Assembly (NCBI RefSeq): GCF_900104655.1
Contig: NZ_FNWD01000002.1
Coordinates: 2,154,246-2,218,245 of the forward strand
Direction of reading: 5' to 3'
Source of the DNA: Millionella massiliensis
GTDB taxonomy: Bacteria > Bacteroidota > Bacteroidia > Bacteroidales > Rikenellaceae
Length of the DNA stretch: 64,000 nt
The number at the start of each line of letters is the position of its first letter. The first letter of the stretch is position 1. Under the pieces are notes generated by a model that did not search any database, was not told the origin of the DNA, and was given only the letters and a program-made list of their open reading frames with translations. A program made the position numbers and the translations under genes. Positions 37,097 through 44,928 of the stretch are shown here, piece after piece.

Positions 37097-38182
37097 GTGA
37101 AAAAGTCGTTTCTTTTGGCCGCCGGTCTGCTTTTGAGTCCCGCGGCGCTTTTCGCCCAGAAAAACGTCGAATTCAGCACTCCGTATGAGTTCGATCCACC
37201 CCACTACATCTGTTATCGTGCGCCGCAGCCCGTCACGATCGACGGCAATATCGACACCCCCGAGTGGGCCGAAGTTCCCTGGACCTCCGATTTCGTCGAT
37301 ATTCAGGGCAAGAACCGCCCCGTGACCCCGCGTCACCGTTGCCGCGCCAAACTGATGTGGGACAACCAGTATCTCTACATTGCCGGCGAGATGATCGAAC
37401 CCCACCTGTGGGCCACCCTCACCGAACGCGAGTCGGTGATCTTCCACGACAACGACTTCGAGGTGTTCCTCGATGTCAACGGCAGCACCCACCACTACAT
37501 GGAGTTCGAGGTCAATGCGCTCGGCACCGAATGGGACCTGCTGCTGACGCGTCCCTACCGTGACGGATGTATGCCGCTCAACGCCTGGAACATGAACGGC
37601 ATGCGTTCGGCCGTGAAACTCTACGGTACGCTCAACGACCCGTCGGACACGGACGAGAAGTGGACCTTCGAAATGGCCATTCCGCTCTCGACCCTGCTCG
37701 AAGTGCACTACGGACCGCGTGAGGTGAAAGAGGGTACGCAATGGCGTCTGAACTTCTCGCGCGTGCAGTGGTTGCTCGACGTCAAGGACGGCAAGTATGT
37801 CAAGAAACCGAACACTCCGGAAGACAACTGGGTGTGGGCGCCCACCGGCAAGATCAGCATCCACGAACCCGAATACTGGGGCTTCCTCCAGTTCTCCGAA
37901 ATCACGGCCGGTAAGGGTACCGCCCCGTTTGTCTGGAACCGGAACGAGGATGTGAAATGGGCTCTGCGTCAGCTCTACTTCCGTCAGCGCGAGTTCCGCA
38001 GCGCGAACGGTCGCTGGGCCACGACGCCTGCCGAACTGAAGGCTTCGCAGATCAAGGTCGAAGGGATGACCTTCCAGCCGAAGGTCTATATTGCCGGTGA
38101 CACCTACCGGATTGTGGCTCCCGGTTTCGACGGCACCTCGTGGGCCATCGACAACTACGGCCACATCGCGCAGGGACGATAG
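37097..38182 (+). CDS. Carbohydrate-binding family 9-like exported protein
   Basis: 361 residues. GTG start at 37097; the nearest ATG upstream is out of frame. Signal peptide: KKSFLLAAGLLLSPAALFAQ. The CBM9-like beta-sandwich begins with VTIDGNIDTPEWAEVPWT, then LMWDNQYLYIAGEM, DNDFEVFLDVNGSTHHYMEF and WTFEMAIPLSTL, all standard for this family. In Bacteroidetes such proteins are periplasmic or surface-exposed, but many are uncharacterised. A terminator-like hairpin lies about 150 bases downstream. Confidence 0.82.
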   Translation: MKKSFLLAAGLLLSPAALFAQKNVEFSTPYEFDPPHYICYRAPQPVTIDGNIDTPEWAEVPWTSDFVDIQGKNRPVTPRHRCRAKLMWDNQYLYIAGEMIEPHLWATLTERESVIFHDNDFEVFLDVNGSTHHYMEFEVNALGTEWDLLLTRPYRDGCMPLNAWNMNGMRSAVKLYGTLNDPSDTDEKWTFEMAIPLSTLLEVHYGPREVKEGTQWRLNFSRVQWLLDVKDGKYVKKPNTPEDNWVWAPTGKISIHEPEYWGFLQFSEITAGKGTAPFVWNRNEDVKWALRQLYFRQREFRSANGRWATTPAELKASQIKVEGMTFQPKVYIAGDTYRIVAPGFDGTSWAIDNYGHIAQGR

Positions 38183-38328
38183 TCCTTTCCTGAACGGTCA
38201 ATTTTCGGCTCTGTGCCAGCGGCTGGGTGCCTGCTGGAGATGGTGCGCGGGGGATTGAGGCAGAGGACTGCTGGCGAACGTGAGTGTAGCGGGTGTGAAG
38301 AAACAGGGCAGATTGCCGTGTATGGTAT

Positions 38329-38370
38329 GGCGGGCGTAACGACTCCCCGAGGGGACGTTACGCCCGCTTT
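38329..38370 (+). terminator. Terminator downstream of the CBM9-like gene
   Basis: GCGGGCGTAACG (38329-38340) pairs with CGTTACGCCCGC (38355-38366) with an inner TCCCC/GGGGA, then TTTT. A 12-bp outer stem and a short T-run. Confidence 0.72.
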
Positions 38371-38681
38371 TGTATGGCCCTGAAGCCGGTGGAACGACGG
38401 GGAAAAAGAGGGGCGAATGGGGGAAAAGTGGTGTCTTTTTAGGACGACGGATGCTCTGGATTGGGTCGGTGTTTCCCCGAACGAGGTCGAGGGCGAGGAA
38501 ACGAGAAGGAAAGTGCTGTCGGGGGCTGGGCGACGGGGGTAAGGAATCCTTGCGGAGGGTCGGCCGTGCAACTGGATCGGAAACGCTCATTTGTCGAGCG
38601 GCAGAGGGGCAAGGTCAAAGAACGAAAAACAGGTGTCGACCGATGTGCGGATCCGGGCAGACCAGTTTTATAAAAAACACG
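38371..38681. other. Non-coding stretch before the structured-RNA candidate
   Basis: About 310 bases, purine-rich on the plus strand, with no coding signal and no recognised motif. Confidence 0.4.
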
Positions 38682-38689
38682 TATCTTTA
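38682..38689 (+). promoter_or_regulatory. Promoter-like box of the structured-RNA candidate
   Basis: TATCTTTA, 7 of 8 to TAnnTTTG, preceded by an AT-rich stretch (TTTTATAAAAAAC). A start site six to eight bases on would fall at 38695-38697, within the first helix. Confidence 0.4.
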
Positions 38690-38691
38690 CA

Positions 38692-39037
38692 GCAAGGTTG
38701 CATGCCGATCGCAGAGCCATCCGGGAACCTCTGGATGAGTTGAGGTGGTGCACCTTGCGACCGACAGCGGCACTCCGCGTGGCGGAGGGTCGTCGGGCCG
38801 GGGGGAATCCCTGCAGCCCGGTCTTCGGCATATGGGTCGGAGACATTGTATGAAAAGTTCTTACATACTGAGTTCTCGCCCGTAAATCATCGCAAAATTT
38901 CAACGAAAGAGAACGCTTAGAACAACGAGCTTCAGTTCCTGTCAATTACTTGGCATGGGTCTGAAGCTATGGTTGTTTTGGGTGTTCTATTTTGCGATGG
39001 ACCTACGGGCGACATAGCGAAAGATCCGTGCCTTTTT
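38692..39037 (+). ncRNA. Candidate structured RNA, about 345 nt
   Basis: Many nested complementary segments. Hairpin 1: 38692-38702 with 38749-38758 (one bulge), inner CATCC/GGATG. Hairpin 2: CCGAC/GTCGG (38761-38796) around CTCCGC/GCGGAG. Hairpin 3: CCGGG/CCCGG (38798-38821). Hairpin 4: GTATG/CATAC (38848-38868). Long arm: 38877-38884 with 39004-39011, 38888-38898 with 38989-38999, 38910-38914 with 38984-38988, 38921-38926 with 38972-38977, 38928-38935 with 38961-38968. That gives 38 perfect pairs in collinear order. TTTTT at 39033-39037 may be the end. It does not match RNase P, tmRNA or SRP RNA as I know them. The end lies 126 bases before the next gene. Confidence 0.45.
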
Positions 39038-39163
39038 ATATCGGCGTGGAAGTCGCCGCAGACCGGGGAAAAGGAGAATCGCGTTCCGTCTCTTCTCCGC
39101 AGGCTCCGAGTCGGGGCCCTCCGTCGTGCTGCACACCGCTCCGCGCCCCCACGGAAAAGGCCG

Positions 39164-41575
39164 ATGCGAATCTCTCACCCGTTTCTGACACTTCTTCTGC
39201 TTCTCTGTGCCGTTCCGGCCGCCGCGCAAGACGACGACCGTGCCGTCGAACGCACCGTGTGGCAACTCGATGCCGGCCAGGATGCCTTCGGATTCGGCGC
39301 GCTGCAGGCCTACGACAGCTATTTCGAACAGGCCACCGATTTCAATTTCAGTTTTCTGCGCTACAAGCCCCGCGGCTACGACTGGCGTTATCGCTCCTAC
39401 CGGATGGGCGGGGTGATGCTCAGCGACTGGTTCCGCGGCGCCCCGGCCTGGAATGCCGTCAGCGGGCTGAGCTCCGTCGGTACGGCCGTTAACGACGAAC
39501 TCCAAACGCCGTTGACCGCTATCGGCCGCAGCGAGGAGCGTCAGATACTCCCCTGGCAGCAGACCCGCGGCGGACGCGTCGCCCTCTCCACCTCCAACCG
39601 AACCTACAACTTCCGCGGCACCGCGGGCTACAACTCTGCCGAGAACGAACGCAACGGCTGGGGCTACTCCCTCTTTGCCGGTCGGAGCTGGGGACGCTCC
39701 TATGTGATCGACGGCGTGTGGAACGACAGCTGGGCGCTCTTCGGCTCCGTCTCGAAACGTTTCGGCGGCGACCGGCACCGTCTGGCCCTCACCGCCTGGT
39801 ATGCCCCTACGCAGCGTGCCCTGCAATCCGCTTCGACCGCCGAAGCCTATGCCCTGACGGGCAACAACCTCTATAATCCGGCCTGGGGACGCTGGGACGG
39901 GCGGCAACGTTCGTCCAACGTTCGGACGGCCCGTCAGCCGGTTGTGATGCTGACCCACGAATATGCGCCGGATGACGCCTTCCGGCTGACCACGACGCTG
40001 GCCGCCCGCTTCGGTACGGAGAGCTATTCGGCGCTTGACTGGCAGAATGCGCCGAACCCCCGCCCCGACTACTACCGCAATATGCCCAGTTTCCAGCCCG
40101 AGGGGAGCACGATGCGCGACGTGGTTGCCGACCTGTGGCGCACCGACGAACAGGTGCGTCAGATCGACTGGGACGCGCTGGTGAGCCGCAACCGGTACGC
40201 TGCTCCGCGGGCACACTACATCGTGACCAGCCGCGTGCGGGACTACCGCGAGTTCATGTTCCACTCTACGGCCGAGTGGCGTCCTGCGCCGCAGACGCTG
40301 TTGCGCGGCGGAATCGAGTTCCTGGGGGCCGAGAATCTCAACTACAAGCGGTTGGACGATCTGCTGGGGGCCGATTACTGGCTCGACGTGGATGTCTTCG
40401 CCGAGAATCCCGAGGATGTGCAGAACAATACCCAAAGCGACATGCATCACCCCAACCGGCAGGTCCGCGAGGGCGAAGCGTTCGGCTACAAGTACTCCAT
40501 GCAGGCCTTCATGCCGCGTCTGTGGGGCCACTTTACGCAGCGGCGCGGTGCGTGGGATTTCGAGGCGGGTGGTTCGCTGGGACTCACGGCCTACCATCGT
40601 TTCGGCTACTACGACAAACAGAATTTTTCGGGCAGCGAGTCGTTCGGCTGGTCGCCGTGGCTTACCCGGGTCGAATGGCTGGTGCGCGGCGGCATGGGCT
40701 ACAACGTCGGAAGCCGCCTGCGCGCGGGGCTGCGTTTCACGGCCCAGAGTCTGGCTCCGACGCCCCAAAACGCCTTTATCTCGCCGGAATACCGCAATGC
40801 CTATGTCCCGGACCTGATGAACGAGCAACTGCTGGGGGCCGAAGTGACGTTGAACTACCGGACGCCTTCGTTTCGGGCCTATCTCGGAGCCTTTGCCACG
40901 TCGATCCGCAACCGGACCGAGGTGCGCGATTTTTATGACGATCTGAATCACTTTTTCTGCAACTACCTGATGTCGGGTGTCGATACGCGCCACCTGGGAG
41001 TGGAATTGTCGGCCGAAGTACAACTCGGCGAGCAGTTGTGGCTGCGCGCTGCGGGAGTGGTGTCGGACAGTCGTTACACGTCGAATCCGGGGGCGGTAGA
41101 ACTGCGGGAGAGTACGGGCGAGCGGGTCGGCGAGGAGACGGTCTTCTACCGCGGGCTGCACACGGCTTCGGGGCCGCAGACGGTCGGGGTGGTCGAACTG
41201 GAGTACACGCCGCGCTCCTGGATTCTTTCGGTGGCACTGAACGGTTTTGCGGCGAACTACATCTCGCCGACTCCGCTGCGCCGGACACAGCGGGCACTGG
41301 AGGTGACGGATCCAGCCACGGCGCTCGATCAGGAGAATTTCGGCGCGGGGGCGACGATCGATCTGTTCGTGGGGCGGACTTTCTATCTGGGCGAGCAGCG
41401 GTTGGGGTTCTATGCCGGTGTCAATAACCTGCTGAACCGGCGTAATATCCGTACGGGCGGTTATGAGTCGTCGCGGCTGCGGGCCAATGCTGACGGGGTC
41501 TACCTGCCGCTCGATTCGAAATATTATTACGCTCAGGGAATCAACTTCTTTGTTACGGCCACGTGGCGTTTCTAA
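39164..41575 (+). CDS. TonB-dependent-receptor-like outer-membrane barrel
   Basis: 803 residues from the ATG at 39164, which starts the signal peptide MRISHPFLTLLLLLCAVPAA. The N-terminal ~120 residues contain a plug-like stretch (FLRYKPRGYDWRYRSYRMGG, then DWFRGAPAWNAVSGL) similar to FRPRGYD... motifs of Bacteroidetes receptors, but no carboxypeptidase-like domain is seen. The rest is strand-rich aromatic barrel sequence ending in FFVTATWRF, a typical outer-membrane C-terminus. Ligand unknown. It stands alone with a long upstream region that may encode the structured RNA. Confidence 0.8.
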   Translation: MRISHPFLTLLLLLCAVPAAAQDDDRAVERTVWQLDAGQDAFGFGALQAYDSYFEQATDFNFSFLRYKPRGYDWRYRSYRMGGVMLSDWFRGAPAWNAVSGLSSVGTAVNDELQTPLTAIGRSEERQILPWQQTRGGRVALSTSNRTYNFRGTAGYNSAENERNGWGYSLFAGRSWGRSYVIDGVWNDSWALFGSVSKRFGGDRHRLALTAWYAPTQRALQSASTAEAYALTGNNLYNPAWGRWDGRQRSSNVRTARQPVVMLTHEYAPDDAFRLTTTLAARFGTESYSALDWQNAPNPRPDYYRNMPSFQPEGSTMRDVVADLWRTDEQVRQIDWDALVSRNRYAAPRAHYIVTSRVRDYREFMFHSTAEWRPAPQTLLRGGIEFLGAENLNYKRLDDLLGADYWLDVDVFAENPEDVQNNTQSDMHHPNRQVREGEAFGYKYSMQAFMPRLWGHFTQRRGAWDFEAGGSLGLTAYHRFGYYDKQNFSGSESFGWSPWLTRVEWLVRGGMGYNVGSRLRAGLRFTAQSLAPTPQNAFISPEYRNAYVPDLMNEQLLGAEVTLNYRTPSFRAYLGAFATSIRNRTEVRDFYDDLNHFFCNYLMSGVDTRHLGVELSAEVQLGEQLWLRAAGVVSDSRYTSNPGAVELRESTGERVGEETVFYRGLHTASGPQTVGVVELEYTPRSWILSVALNGFAANYISPTPLRRTQRALEVTDPATALDQENFGAGATIDLFVGRTFYLGEQRLGFYAGVNNLLNRRNIRTGGYESSRLRANADGVYLPLDSKYYYAQGINFFVTATWRF

Positions 41576-41717
41576 CCGGGGTCGGGTAGAGGGCTGACGG
41601 GGGTGCCTCGCGGCGATGTCTTGCGGAGTGGCCCGGCGGAGGTGCCTTGCTGCAGTGTCTGGCTGCGGGGGAGCTGGGCAGAACCGAATGTAGCGTGGAG
41701 GTCGCGGCCGGGAAAAC

Positions 41718-41759
41718 GAATCGGGTCTGTTGGGCTGTAAAGCCCAACAGACCCGATTC
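41718..41759 (-). terminator. Strong hairpin between the barrel gene and the kinase operon
   Basis: Perfect 19-bp stem: 41718-41736 with 41741-41759, loop GTAA. On the minus strand it is followed by GTTTTCC, so it best fits termination of the leftward regulator-kinase transcript; it may also stop readthrough from the barrel gene. The rest of 41576-41965 holds only a loose ~45-bp duplication (GGTGCCT...) near 41602 and 41650. Confidence 0.75.
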
Positions 41760-41965
41760 CGTTACAGGGGTATGGCGCTGTCTCTTTGTGACCGCTTTTT
41801 GCGACCGGAGACGGTTTGTCGAGAGGCGGCGTGAGGTGTGTCTAGATACCGGTGTGGGGTGTTCCGCGATAGAGGCGTAAAGTGGCGCGAAGGTATGGTG
41901 TCCGAAAATATTACGAAGGGGCCGTTTCGGTAGGGCCGTTATTTCCTTGCTTCGATAGCTGTTCC

Positions 41966-43294
41966 CTATTTGAAAGTCATGGTGAAGATACAGCCGGTGC
42001 CGCCGGTGCCGGGACGGTATTTCAGGGTACCGCCGTGCAGCCGCATGATCTGACGCGAAAGGCTCAGCCCGACGCCCGACCCGCCGGTCTTCGTGGTGAA
42101 GAAGGGGACGAAGATGTGTTCCGCCACTTCGGGCGGGATGCTCGGCCCGTTGTTGGCCACGGTCAGAATCACCTGCTCGCGGCTGTCGAGCGTGGCGGTG
42201 AAGTCGATCTGCGGATGTTCAGTGTCGAGGGGCGCCTCGATCGCATTTTTCAGCAGATTGATCGCCACCTGATGGACCAGCCCCCGGTCGGCATACAGAA
42301 TCAGGTCGTCGGGTTCGACTGAAAGCCGTATTTCGACAGGTCGGCCGCCTTCGGGCACGGTGGCCAGTGCCAGCGAGCGGAGGCTCTCCATGAACTCCCG
42401 AACGTAGAAAAGGGTCGGCTGCGGGGCCGGCAGTCGCGTAAACTTGCGGTACGATTCGACGAACGAGATGAGCCCCTTGGCGGTCTGGCTGATGGTCGAG
42501 AGCCCTTGTCGCAACTGTTTGTCGTCATTCTCGCCGACGCGTTCGACCAGCGAATCGCTGATCGAGGTGATCGGGTTGATGGAGTTCATAATCTCGTGGG
42601 TCAGCACGCGGATCAGCCGGATCCACGACTCGATTTCGCGGTCCGAGAGTTCGTTTTCGATGTCGGTCAGGGCCAGAATGCGGAGCCGTTCGCCACGGCG
42701 CACGATCGACGAGGCGTGGACCGAGAGGGTGATCGATCCGCGCTCGTTGTTGCAGGCCAGCTGGTGGCTCTCGCCGTCGGCGATGTCGCGGATGCGGGCC
42801 GGGAACTTTTCGTCCAGTTGGCCCAGCTGGCTGATGTGGGTGAAGGGTGTGATGCCCAGCAGACGGGTCGCTTCGCGGTTGGTCTGGAGGACTTTTCCCT
42901 CGTTGTTGACGATCACGATTCCGGTGGTGACGCTTTCGAGGATCAGCTGGAAGTATTTCTCCTGTTCGATGGTCTCGTCACGGGCTTTGACCAGCAGGGC
43001 CCGGATGCGGTTGAGTGCGGCGTTGATGACCATGTCGTTGCCCTTGACGGCAGGGCCTTCGGTAAACTGGAAGGAGTAGTCGCCGTTTTCGATGGAGCTG
43101 AACATGAAGAGCAGTTTGCGGGCGTTGCGGTTGTTGTAGCGGATGACGCCGACCAGCGAGGCGACCAGTACGGAGCCGGTGAAGAAGGCGAAGGCGTAGT
43201 ACTCCTCCACGAGGAACAGCCACGTCGCAACGGAGCTGATTACGATCAGCGCCAGCAGGGCCACAAGCCGAAAGGTCACCAACAGATTGAACAT
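41966..43294 (-). CDS. Sensor histidine kinase
   Basis: 442 residues. Two membrane segments within the first 52 residues with almost no periplasmic loop (about 8-28 and 33-50), so it probably senses a membrane or cytoplasmic signal. Next come a HAMP/linker and a PAS-like region (ILESVTTGIVIVNNEGKVLQ). The H-box is VLTHEIMNSINPI with H233; N-box NLLKNAIEAP; G-boxes FVPFFTTKTGGSGVGLSLSR. It lies 43 bases after the sigma-54 regulator gene, its likely partner. Confidence 0.9.
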   Translation of the reverse strand: MFNLLVTFRLVALLALIVISSVATWLFLVEEYYAFAFFTGSVLVASLVGVIRYNNRNARKLLFMFSSIENGDYSFQFTEGPAVKGNDMVINAALNRIRALLVKARDETIEQEKYFQLILESVTTGIVIVNNEGKVLQTNREATRLLGITPFTHISQLGQLDEKFPARIRDIADGESHQLACNNERGSITLSVHASSIVRRGERLRILALTDIENELSDREIESWIRLIRVLTHEIMNSINPITSISDSLVERVGENDDKQLRQGLSTISQTAKGLISFVESYRKFTRLPAPQPTLFYVREFMESLRSLALATVPEGGRPVEIRLSVEPDDLILYADRGLVHQVAINLLKNAIEAPLDTEHPQIDFTATLDSREQVILTVANNGPSIPPEVAEHIFVPFFTTKTGGSGVGLSLSRQIMRLHGGTLKYRPGTGGTGCIFTMTFK

Positions 43295-43337
43295 GTCCGA
43301 TGCCGGGCGTGTCGCGAACCGCCGCCCGGGGGCGGGG

Positions 43338-44705
43338 TCAGAGGTTGTATTTCTTGATTTTGTTGTAGAGGGTCTGGCGCGTGACGCCCAGTTGCGCGGC
43401 CACGGCCGAGAGGTTCCCTTCGTGCTGGCGCATTGCGTCGGCGATCATCGTGCGCTCCATCTCTTCGAGGGTCGAGGGGACGGCTGCCCTGGCGGGGGCT
43501 TTCTCGCGGTGCGAGATGAGCAGTTCGTCGGCACTGATCAGCGCCCGGTCGGCCAGGATCACGGCTTTCTCGACGGTGTGCTGCAACTCGCGAATGTTGC
43601 CGGACCAGGTATGGTTCTGCAGTTTGTCGGTCGCACCGCTGTCGAATCCGCTGCAGGGTTTGTTGTATTTGGCGGCGTAGCGTTTCAGGAAGATCTCGGC
43701 CAGCGGCACGATGTCTTCCGTGCGCTGGGCCAGCGGCGGAATCTCGATGTGGATGGTGTTGATGCGGTAGAGGAGGTCTTCGCGGAACTGACCGGCGGCA
43801 ACCATCTGGTTGAGGTCGCGGTTGGTGGCCGAGATCAGCCGGATGTTGACCGGGATGGGGGTGTTGCTGCCGACGCGGACGATGCTGCGGCTCTGCAGGG
43901 CGGTGAGCAGTTTGGCCTGCTGGTGGTAGGGCAAGTTGCCGATCTCGTCCAGGAAGAGGGTTCCGTTCGAGGCGGCTTCGAATTTGCCGGCGCGGTCGGT
44001 TCGGGCGTCCGTGAAGGCCCCCTTGTTGTGGCCGAAGAGTTCGCTCTCGAAGAGGCTTTCCGGGATGGCACCCAGGTCGACCGTCACGATCAGCTCGTCG
44101 CGGCGGCCCGACAGACGGTGTATTTCGCGGGCCAGCATCTCCTTCCCGGTGCCGTTTTCGCCGGTAATCAGGATGTTGGCATCGGTGTCGGCCACCTTTT
44201 CGACGATGGTGCGCAGCCGCTGCATGGCGGGCGAGGTGCCCCAGTACATGGTGCTTTCGCCCTGCTCGGGAGCGAACGAACGTTTGATGTCGCCGAGCTG
44301 TTTGGCTTCGGTGCGCGACCGGTGGAGGGCCAGGGCGGATTGAAGGGTGGCCACCAGTCGGGCGTTGTTCCACGGTTTGACCACGAAGTCGGTGGCGCCG
44401 CGCTGCATCGCCTTGACAGCCAGGTCAATGTCGGCGTAGGCGGTGAAGAGAACCACCTCGATCGACGGGTCGGCCTTTTTGACCTCCGCGAGCCAGTAGA
44501 GCCCTTCGTTGCCGCTGTTGATGCCCGAGCTGAAGTTCATGTCCAGCAGCAGCACGTCGGGATGTACCTCGCGCAGGGTGCTGAGCAGCTGTTTGGGGCT
44601 GTTGAGGGTCACGATCCGTTCGAAGATGCCGTTCAGCAGGATCTCGACGGCGGTGAGCATACTCTGGTTGTCGTCGACCACGACGATCGTTCCTTCTTTT
44701 TTCAT
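43338..44705 (-). CDS. Sigma-54-dependent response regulator (NtrC family)
   Basis: 455 residues. The receiver domain (1-120) has D11/D12, the phospho-acceptor D55, T88 and K110. The AAA+ domain has Walker A GENGTGK (182-188), the sigma-54 contact loop as GAFTDA (229-234) where the classical form is GAFTGA, and Walker B FLDEIGNL. The C-terminal Fis-type helix-turn-helix reads EGNLSAVAAQLGVTRQTLYNKI. It should activate sigma-54 promoters when phosphorylated by the adjoining kinase. The divergent export operon has a matching promoter and dyad sites, so it is the probable target. Confidence 0.93.
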   Translation of the reverse strand: MKKEGTIVVVDDNQSMLTAVEILLNGIFERIVTLNSPKQLLSTLREVHPDVLLLDMNFSSGINSGNEGLYWLAEVKKADPSIEVVLFTAYADIDLAVKAMQRGATDFVVKPWNNARLVATLQSALALHRSRTEAKQLGDIKRSFAPEQGESTMYWGTSPAMQRLRTIVEKVADTDANILITGENGTGKEMLAREIHRLSGRRDELIVTVDLGAIPESLFESELFGHNKGAFTDARTDRAGKFEAASNGTLFLDEIGNLPYHQQAKLLTALQSRSIVRVGSNTPIPVNIRLISATNRDLNQMVAAGQFREDLLYRINTIHIEIPPLAQRTEDIVPLAEIFLKRYAAKYNKPCSGFDSGATDKLQNHTWSGNIRELQHTVEKAVILADRALISADELLISHREKAPARAAVPSTLEEMERTMIADAMRQHEGNLSAVAAQLGVTRQTLYNKIKKYNL

Positions 44706-44745
44706 GGCGGAAAGTTATCGCCCGTACGGGGCGGGTCTTTGGGGG

Positions 44746-44753
44746 CAAAGATA
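44746..44753 (-). promoter_or_regulatory. -7 box of the regulator-kinase operon
   Basis: Minus strand TATCTTTG, an exact match to TAnnTTTG, 41 bases before the regulator ATG. The first TGTC dyad starts eight bases upstream of it and covers the region where the -33 element should be. Confidence 0.6.
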
Positions 44754-44760
44754 GGGTTAA

Positions 44761-44799
44761 GTGTCAAAAAAATGGACACCATTGTCAAAAAATTAGACA
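44761..44799. promoter_or_regulatory. Two tandem TGTC-N9-GACA dyads (probable regulator sites)
   Basis: Dyad 1 is GTGTC-N9-GACAC at 44761-44779; dyad 2 has core TGTC-N9-GACA at 44783-44799. Core starts are 21 bp apart, two helical turns, with A-rich centres in both. They lie about 100 bp upstream of the expected sigma-54 start site of tolC, the usual place for NtrC-type enhancer sites. Confidence 0.65.
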
Positions 44800-44853
44800 C
44801 TCTGTTCTGGTGTGTAAAAATGAAAATATCAGATAATCAATCGCTTAAGTGCT

Positions 44854-44870
44854 TTGGCACGGGCATTGGA
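44854..44870 (+). promoter_or_regulatory. Sigma-54-like promoter of the export operon
   Basis: TTGGCACGGGCATTGGA against the consensus TTGGCACR-N4-TTGCA. The -24 half is perfect and the -12 half has GG where GC is usual. Spacing between the two G-G/G-C elements is correct (ten bases). The expected start is near 44880, about 50 bases before the tolC ATG. Confidence 0.6.
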
Positions 44871-44928
44871 CTATCTGAAGCAAGAAATGATCATTCACAA
44901 CCACTGAAACGGAAACTTCGAACGACTT

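Noticed and set aside
38692..39037. RNase P RNA, tmRNA or a cobalamin riboswitch
   Set aside because: No GAGGAAAGTCC block, no tRNA-like ends with a T-loop, and no GCCACTG B12-box.
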